Assembly (NCBI GenBank): GCA_964019135.1
Contig: OZ025248.1
Coordinates: 37,441,670-37,505,669 of the forward strand
DNA: 64,000 nucleotides
Direction of reading: 5' to 3'
From: Arenicola marina
Lineage: Eukaryota; Annelida; Polychaeta; Arenicolidae
Position numbers and translations under genes: made by a program
In this document: in pieces, positions 57,631-64,000 of the stretch
How the letters are laid out: the number at the start of each line of letters is the position of its first letter
How positions within the stretch are numbered: the stretch's first letter is position 1
Notes under the pieces: generated by a model
Seen by the model: only the letters and a program-made list of their open reading frames with translations
The model's database searches: none
What the model was told of the DNA's origin: nothing

Positions 57631-60555
57631 CCAGTCACGTACTGCACTGGTATTTTATTGTCACCCTACCCCTCACATGCCATGTGACTGACCAACAACG
57701 ACGTGGTTCGCCAGATGGAGCCACCAGACGACGGGACGACGGGACGAGGCTCTTGCAATACGGTCCGCCCGGAAGTGCCAGACAGCTACAAAAAGCCAGC
57801 TCTGACTGACCACCCCAGTGCCATCCCCTGGGGCCGTCACACGCTTCTCGCGCTCCAATCGAATCTCGCAACCGTTATTCCATTATCCACAAACCCCCAG
57901 CGCCAAGAGGGGGTACAGACGGAAAGTGTGTTCAGGGTCATGTCTGCGATAAGGAATAAGACGCCGAGACATGCGGTCTCATGGCACACACAAAAACTGT
58001 TATCCTTAATAAATTTATTATTGTTGAATTACAGAAAGCAGTATATTCCGCATATAGCTTGGTGCGACGTGACCGAGATGCACCACTTAACTCTGTTGTT
58101 GCCAGTGTAAGAGTAGCTGCCTGACGCAAGAACCCAGTAAGTGCTGGTACGGGCAGTAGATAAAAGACGGAAACAAAAATGCGCACACGTCGGCCACAGT
58201 TTTCCGTGTTTTATCCAGAGCCATGTCAAAGGGTTTCGCCAAAATATTCCACCGAAACTCTAATGCCTTTGGTAAAATCATACACGAGTCTTTTTTCTTT
58301 GCTCCGAGATATCAAGCTGGAGAGCACTATCTATAGAGATAAAAGCGCAGCCAGATTTCGATTATAGGAGCCAACAGCTGCAGGAATGTATGGCGCATTA
58401 GGAAAATAGATTCTCATATTAAACTTAAAAGCCCGAAGTTCCTTTACCGGACAAAGGTGTGTGATGGGTAGGGCTTTTAGGGGTTTGGGAATGAAGGGCT
58501 AACAGGGTGGTGAAGGCGAGTATTTCAGGTGGGGAGGGGGGGGGGGAGTACAAAAATGAGCGACATGACCAACACGGCTCGAATATTGTGAACAAGATGG
58601 TAAGGCGGGCATAGTGGATGGGCATATTTAACTACCCCCCCCCCCGCTACGTTACCTAGCCAGCCTCCCCCCACACCCAACGTTATTTACATAGGTATCC
58701 TGCCACATCTGCCGTAGTTCATCATCATGGCCAGAGATACATCTCGGTGAGCCATGGTAATCATCAGCCCATGTTGGTCGGATTAGACCATCCCTGTAGT
58801 CCTCACATCATGTACTGCACGTACTGCAAACGGTTCAAAATAAATCCCACCAGCTATTATTTGCACCACCAGATGCAAAATTTAATTTCGAGGAAAACGT
58901 GCATTTCCTGATTTATTTTGTGTGTGGTAGATAATAATATCGGCACACAGTTTTTTCTTTAAAGAATTACCCGATTATAACGGCTAACACACGCCCGGGT
59001 CCCTGCCTTCCTCGATCGCTGACTGGTTTGTTGGTCTCCCCACATGTGATCAGGCTCATAGATCCACACTCACCACATACAGGCGGGAAGAAAAAGAAAT
59101 GTTCAACGCCACTGCTGACAACTCCGGAGACCCACAATTACCTGGGATGTCAGATCCCGAAGAGACACGCGTCGGGAGCTACAGTTTCTCCACCAACAAT
59201 GACGACCCCCGTGACAGCCTGAAATGCAAGCGAAACAACAGGACTGGATCAGATCGTTCAAACAACACCGAGGTCGAGCGTCCATTCGGGTTCGCCATTT
59301 CACTCCCGAGACATTTTAACTTCGCCGCATTGAATTCTCTCATTTCCTGTCACGTGATCGGTCTGGCGGCTGAGTGATGGCTTGAGGTTTTTCCCAATGA
59401 GAGTTTATCGTTGGGTTCCGTTGGCGAGACGGTCTATACATACCCCGGACAATGATGCCATTGCCAGGAACTGTGGGAGGCCAGCCGTCGTCTAATTGGA
59501 CGCACTGAGTTATGGTCCTAAGCCAGGAACCTGAATGTACATCAATTCCCATCAGGAAGTCGGAAGTGGTTTGCATTCAATCATCTGTCTGTGTCATTGT
59601 CTACATCGCTGGGGCTCTTTTTAACTGTCACAGCTTCTTTTCATTCGATGGCGGATTCGGAATGCATGGTAAGTTGCACCCCCCCCCCCCACCCTTCCTC
59701 TCCCTAGTCCGTGGGATACAGGTTCTATGTGTATGCCAATTCCCTTAAGACGGCTTTCCCCTAAACCGCTCTCCTTGAGGCCTATGACGCCCAGCCTCGA
59801 TATCTATTGGCTCCCCTCCCAAGTCTCTACCACTGGGTTCCTCGGTTGAGACCAACTGGATTTCTTTGGTTTGAACTACTTGTCACCAATTTCATAATCT
59901 GCACTGTGTCATGTCGGAATCTTTGCAGCCTAAATACAAGACACCTTAGAATGCATTGAATATTTTGAGAAGGTCGATAGATTTTACATTCTACGATGAC
60001 ATTTGCCTGTCCGCTCTTATAACCTTTGAACTAATAACCATCTGTTGCACGAACATGTGGATTGTTTGCCATCGACCCTAACACTTTGAAGTACCCACTT
60101 ACGGAGCACTGACAGAACGCCCCATATATCCCTCCCACTCAAACCCCCCGTTCCATTCCCACTCCACGTTGCGAGTTGTGAGAAAACGACTGTCTATGAA
60201 AGCCTGCACCAGCGGATGAGGGGTGGGGGATATACGTCCATAATACTTGGATAGGGAAGGGGCATTCACAAAGAGGGCCGCAATAAAAATCCTGACATAA
60301 ACCAGATCCACACCCTGTCATAAATCATCCTATCCATCATAAATTTTCCTCTATTAGCGGCTGCTATGGGCTTAAGCAAAATGACCGACAAAGACACGCA
60401 TGTGGGCGGCTTTTGTGCTTCTATCATTCATGATGGGAGACCCGCAGACTCCGGTCTCAAGGTTGAGACTGAGTGAACGCTGACTTCATGGATTGTGACG
60501 TCCGGTTCCTCCGTGGCAGCAGTGACCGAGTTCCAGTTTGGGTTTGGCCATCCAC

Positions 60556-60770
60556 AATGGAGTCTGCTGTCCTAGGCATGAAATGTCGTCTGCTGTCAGT
60601 GGCATGAAATGCCGTCTGCTGCCATAGGTATGAAATGGCATCTGCTGTCATAGGAATCAAATGTAGTCTGCCGCCAGTGGCATGAAATGCCGTCTGCTGT
60701 CACGGGCATGAAATGTCGTCTGCTGTCACTGGCGTGAAATGACCTCTTCTATCTGCTGTGGCATGAAATT
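60556..60770 (+). repeat. 26-bp minisatellite, first tail copy
   Basis: About eight units of atgaaatgtcgtctgctgtc plus agtggc, some with catagg in place of cagtgg. Confidence 0.88.
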
Positions 60771-62329
60771 GATACCATTGATTTTACAGCTACACGTCTT
60801 CATGCGATCGCAACTTTTTACCATACCATGTGCTCTTGTAGTCGCCCTTCTGCGGCGTTCCACTTCGGTCACTCCCGTTTTTTTTGCGTCCCTTCCGCTC
60901 TTCTGTCTTCAACATTTTTGCAATTATGATGAGTCGGAGAGAGGTAGACTCCCTTCAACACAAACCCTGACGGCCCTCTCCTCTTCCTCACTCGTCCATC
61001 ACACTTTAATCTTTTTTCTAACCTTTTACAATTCTACGATGCATCGATTCGACCATTTCCATTTCCGGTTGGCACACTATATATCTTGCCGTGTATTGAT
61101 TTCCTGAAGTTCCTTTCTCAGTCACTCCACCGCATCTTTGCAACCGGTATCCCACGATATAATTACATAATATTTGTGATAGACAACATATACGCGGCGC
61201 TACATCTGTCTGCTGTGACATTATGTCTGTTACGTCGTCTCTCATTCCGCCGTTTCGCTGCTTGCTCGCCTATTTCTCTTATTAGTCAGTCTTTCGATCG
61301 CTATACTTCTTCTCAACCCGTCTTTCTGTCTCAGTTCGTGTATGTCGCGACCGGTTTTTCTCATATTTCATACTCTATCTGTCTGCCTTTTTCACCTTTT
61401 CAGTTTTTCTCTGGGGTCTATTTTCCTCTCTCCATTCGTCTTTTAGGGCGTAGTTTCATCGCAATATCTTCCACGTAGCCCATCTTCTCCCACTCCGTCT
61501 TTCTTTGTTCGGTCCATCTTGGTCCCTCTTGGTCAGTCTGCACTCATCAGTGTGTGTTATGTTCGCCTGCCCGCCTCCACAGGGTCTCACAATGACTAGA
61601 CGGCTATCTGTTGACTGTTGACTTACGGGCGGTATTCCCTAATGACCTGTCCGTTCAAGACACGACAGGGAACGCGGGGAATGACGAGCGGAGGCTGTCA
61701 TCTCTGGCTGATATACATCCCGTTCTCCTCAGGCGGCTGGATCAGTCACGCAGAGTGGGTGGCGGCAAGGTTGTCAAAGGACAAAGAGGTGGGGGCAAAG
61801 TCCGACAGGTCACATTGTGTCTCCAGTCACGGGTTTTCTGTCACGTGCTTTCAGTCACGATGTGTCTTCGAACAAGCGGATTGTTTGCATCGACCCTCGA
61901 ATCAGATGCATTTTCTTCATGAAAATAAAAGCATCCTTGCCAAACACTTTTTAAGTATCCACTTATGACGCACTGACAGACCGCCAGCTCTTCCATAATA
62001 ATTGGATAGGGAAGGGGCATTCACAAAAGAAGTCCGCAATGAAAATCCTGACATAAACCAGATCGACACCCTGCTATAAATCATCCTATCCTTCTCGATT
62101 AACGGCCACTATGAGTTTAAGCAAAATGACCGACAAAGACACGCATGTGGGCGGCGTTTGTGAATTTATCTGTAATGAATAAGCCACCCAGACCCCTATC
62201 CCGAGGCATACCCCCAACTCCAGTCTCCAGGTTGAGACTGAGTGAACGCTGACTTGATGGATTATGACGTCCTGTTCTTCTGTGGCGGCACTGGCCGAGT
62301 TCCAGTTTGGCCATTCACAATGTGATGCC

Positions 62330-62512
62330 AAATGTCGTCTGCTGTCATAGGCATGAAATGTCGTCTACCGTCAGTGGCATGAAACGTCGTTTGCTGTCAC
62401 TGGCATGAAATGTCGTCTGTTGTCACTGGCATGAAATGTCGTCTGCTGTCAGTGTAATGAAATGTCGTCTGCTATCTGTCGCATGAAATATCGTCTGCTT
62501 TCTGTGGCATGG
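62330..62512 (+). repeat. 26-bp minisatellite, second tail copy
   Basis: About seven units of the same repeat, duplicated with the F tail. Confidence 0.88.
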
Positions 62513-63763
62513 AATCGATACCATTGATTTTAAAGTTGCACGTCTTCATGCGAGCGCAAAGACGCTAAAAATTTAACGCCGAAGGCATTTCAATCAATAT
62601 GCATTGGCGGCTTTACAATACGCAGGGCTGTTGCAGTCGCCCTTCTGCGGCTTTCCACTTCGGTCACTCCCGTTTTTTTTTGCGTCCCTTCCTCTCTTCT
62701 GTCTTCAACATTTTTGCAATTATTATGAGTCCGAGGGAGGTAGACTCCCCTCAACATAAACCCTGACGGCCCTCTCTTCTTCCTCACTCGTCCATCATAC
62801 TTTAATCTTTTTTCTAACCTTTTACAATTTTACGATGCATCGATTTGACCATTTCCATTTCCGGTTGGCACACTATATATCTAGCCATGTATTGATTTCC
62901 TGAAGTTACTTTCTTAGGCACTCCGCCGCATCTTTGCAACTGGTATCCCACGATAGAATTGCATGATGTTAAGACAACATATACGCGGCGCTATATCTGT
63001 CTGCTGTGACATTATGTCTGCTCTGCCGCGTCTCTCAATCCCCTGTTTCGATCCTCGCTCGCCTATTTCTCTTATTAATAAGTTATTCGCTACAATTGTT
63101 CACAACCCGTCTTTCTGGTTCAGTTCGTGTATGTCTCGAGCGGTCTTTCTATTTAGTTCATGTTTTATCGGTCTACTTTTCTCACATGTTGTTTTTCTCT
63201 GGGGTCTATTTTCGTCTCTCCGTTCGTCTTTTAGGGCGTAGTTTCATCGCAATATCTTCCATGTAGCCCATCTTCTCCCACTCCGTCTTTCTTTGTTCGG
63301 TCCATCTTGGTCCCTCTTGGTCAGTCTGCACCCGTCAGTGTGTGTTATGTTCGCCTGCCCGCCTCCACAGGGTCTCACAATGACTAGACGGCTATCTGTG
63401 TATGTCACGGTTCTTTCTCTCAGACATGTCGGCCGCTCCTCGTTACCCTTATAGGAGCCCCTGCTATGCGGCCCTATTGTTCGCCTTCCCGCTGCCAAAT
63501 TGGCCTGTAGCCTACCCAGGTCGGCTTAAATAAAGAAAATAAAAATCCTGCGATAGCATCGACCTAAATTGACTTACGGGCGGTATTCCCTAATGACCTG
63601 CCTGTCTGTTCGAGACAGGGCAGAGAATGCGGGGCATGACGAGTGGAGGCTGTCATCTATGGTTGACCTACATTCTGTTCTCTTCAGGCGGCCGGGTCAG
63701 TCACGCAGAGTGGGTGGCGGCAAGGTTGTCAAAGGACGAAGATGTGGGGGCAAAGTCCGACAA

Positions 63764-64000
63764 GTCACATTGTGTCTCCGGTCACGGTGTGTCTCCAGTC
63801 ACGGTGTGTCTCCAGTCACGGTGTGTCTCCAGTCACGGTGTGTCTCCAGTCACGGTGATTCTCCAGTCACGGTGTGTCTCCAGTCACGGTGTGTCTCCAG
63901 TCACGGGTTTTTAGTTACGTGCTTTCAGTCACGGTGTGTTTCTAGTCACAATGTGTTTCCAGTCACGGTGTGGCTCTAGTCACGGTGTGTCTCCAGTCAC
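63764..64000 (+). repeat. 17-bp minisatellite running off the right edge
   Basis: About 14 units of gtcacggtgtgtctcca to the end of the window. The first tail copy holds only two or three units at 61815-61860, so the array expanded after the tail duplication. Confidence 0.92.

Larger units (their letters stand above)
51879..64000 (+). repeat. Module F, copy 5 (expanded; right end cut by the window)
   Basis: The linking part (51879-52463 and 55048-55200) is split by a LINE. The head at 55536-55660 is split by the TTAA element and resumes at 56756. Then come the 7-mer array, a block matching 600-1240 (57660-58460), blocks matching 1240-2520 (58440-60050), and the 26-bp minisatellite. A tail follows that is duplicated in tandem from about 60051. 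No gene recognised. Confidence 0.75.
60051..64000 (+). repeat. Tandem duplication of the F tail, period about 1.8-1.95 kb
   Basis: Sequence from about 60051 (cgaacatgtggattgtttgc) to 61866 is followed by a second copy starting near 61869 (cgaacaagcggattgtttgc). Matched points: 60241/61996 (ggatagggaaggggcattca), 60770/62513, 61141/62937, 61520/63299 and 61621/63572. The offset rises from about 1755 to 1951 because the second copy carries extra sequence, mainly at 63400-63570. Both copies contain the 26-bp minisatellite. No gene. Confidence 0.88.

Noticed and set aside
1-64000. LTR retroelements, retrovirus-like copies, Polintons or other capsid-bearing elements
   Set aside because: No long terminal repeats, primer sites, gag, integrase, capsid or protein-primed polymerase motifs were seen in any frame read.

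Overview
The window is eukaryotic, non-coding and almost wholly repetitive. I recognise no host gene, no rRNA and no free-standing tRNA gene. The only long conserved reading frames belong to non-LTR retrotransposons (LINEs). Several L1/Tx1-like and Jockey/CR1-like LINEs, tRNA-headed SINE-like units, a pogo/Tigger-type DNA transposon and many minisatellites suggest an animal, most likely a marine invertebrate such as a mollusc or lancelet. That assignment is inference; nothing here fixes a species.

The main structure is an array of two long non-coding repeat modules that occur several times in both orientations. I call them F and PQ. F runs from a conserved head, through a GGGGTGT-type 7-mer array and a 26-bp minisatellite, to a SINE-like end. 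PQ is made of a P half and a Q half, and Q carries a tRNA-like SINE. From left to right: F(+) 1-4625; PQ(-) 5459-14265; F(+) 15240-18302; Q(+) 18303-21160; F(-) 22185-27260; PQ(+) 27285-40765; F(-) 40778-43500; PQ(+) 44770-51715; F(+) 51879-64000. F and PQ alternate throughout. The spacing fits a composite unit of roughly 9-13 kb, once later insertions are removed, repeated in tandem with orientation flips near 18.3 kb and 51.8 kb.

Mobile elements sit inside the modules, and for several of them the uninterrupted sister module elsewhere in the window shows the empty site. They are a 5.3-kb L1/Tx1-like LINE (30783-36063, minus, with an 18-bp target duplication), a short 3' piece of the same type of LINE (42103-42970, plus, 12-bp duplication), a 5'-truncated Jockey/CR1-like LINE (52464-55047, plus), two decayed Jockey/CR1-like remnants (21161-22150 and 22932-24129, both minus), a deleted Tigger/pogo element (7542-8578), and a 1089-bp element with 18-bp perfect inverted termini and TTAA duplications (55663-56751). 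Hairpin (foldback) sequences of a shared family occur at 12.6 kb and 44.1-44.4 kb.

The minisatellites (7, 11, 12, 16, 17, 26, 28, 70 and 84 bp units) are mostly local expansions of motifs that are single-copy or short in sister modules. The 16-bp array produces long but meaningless open frames. No retrovirus, LTR element, Polinton, CRISPR array or toxin gene was seen. All homology statements come from reading and matching the sequence by eye; divergence was not computed.
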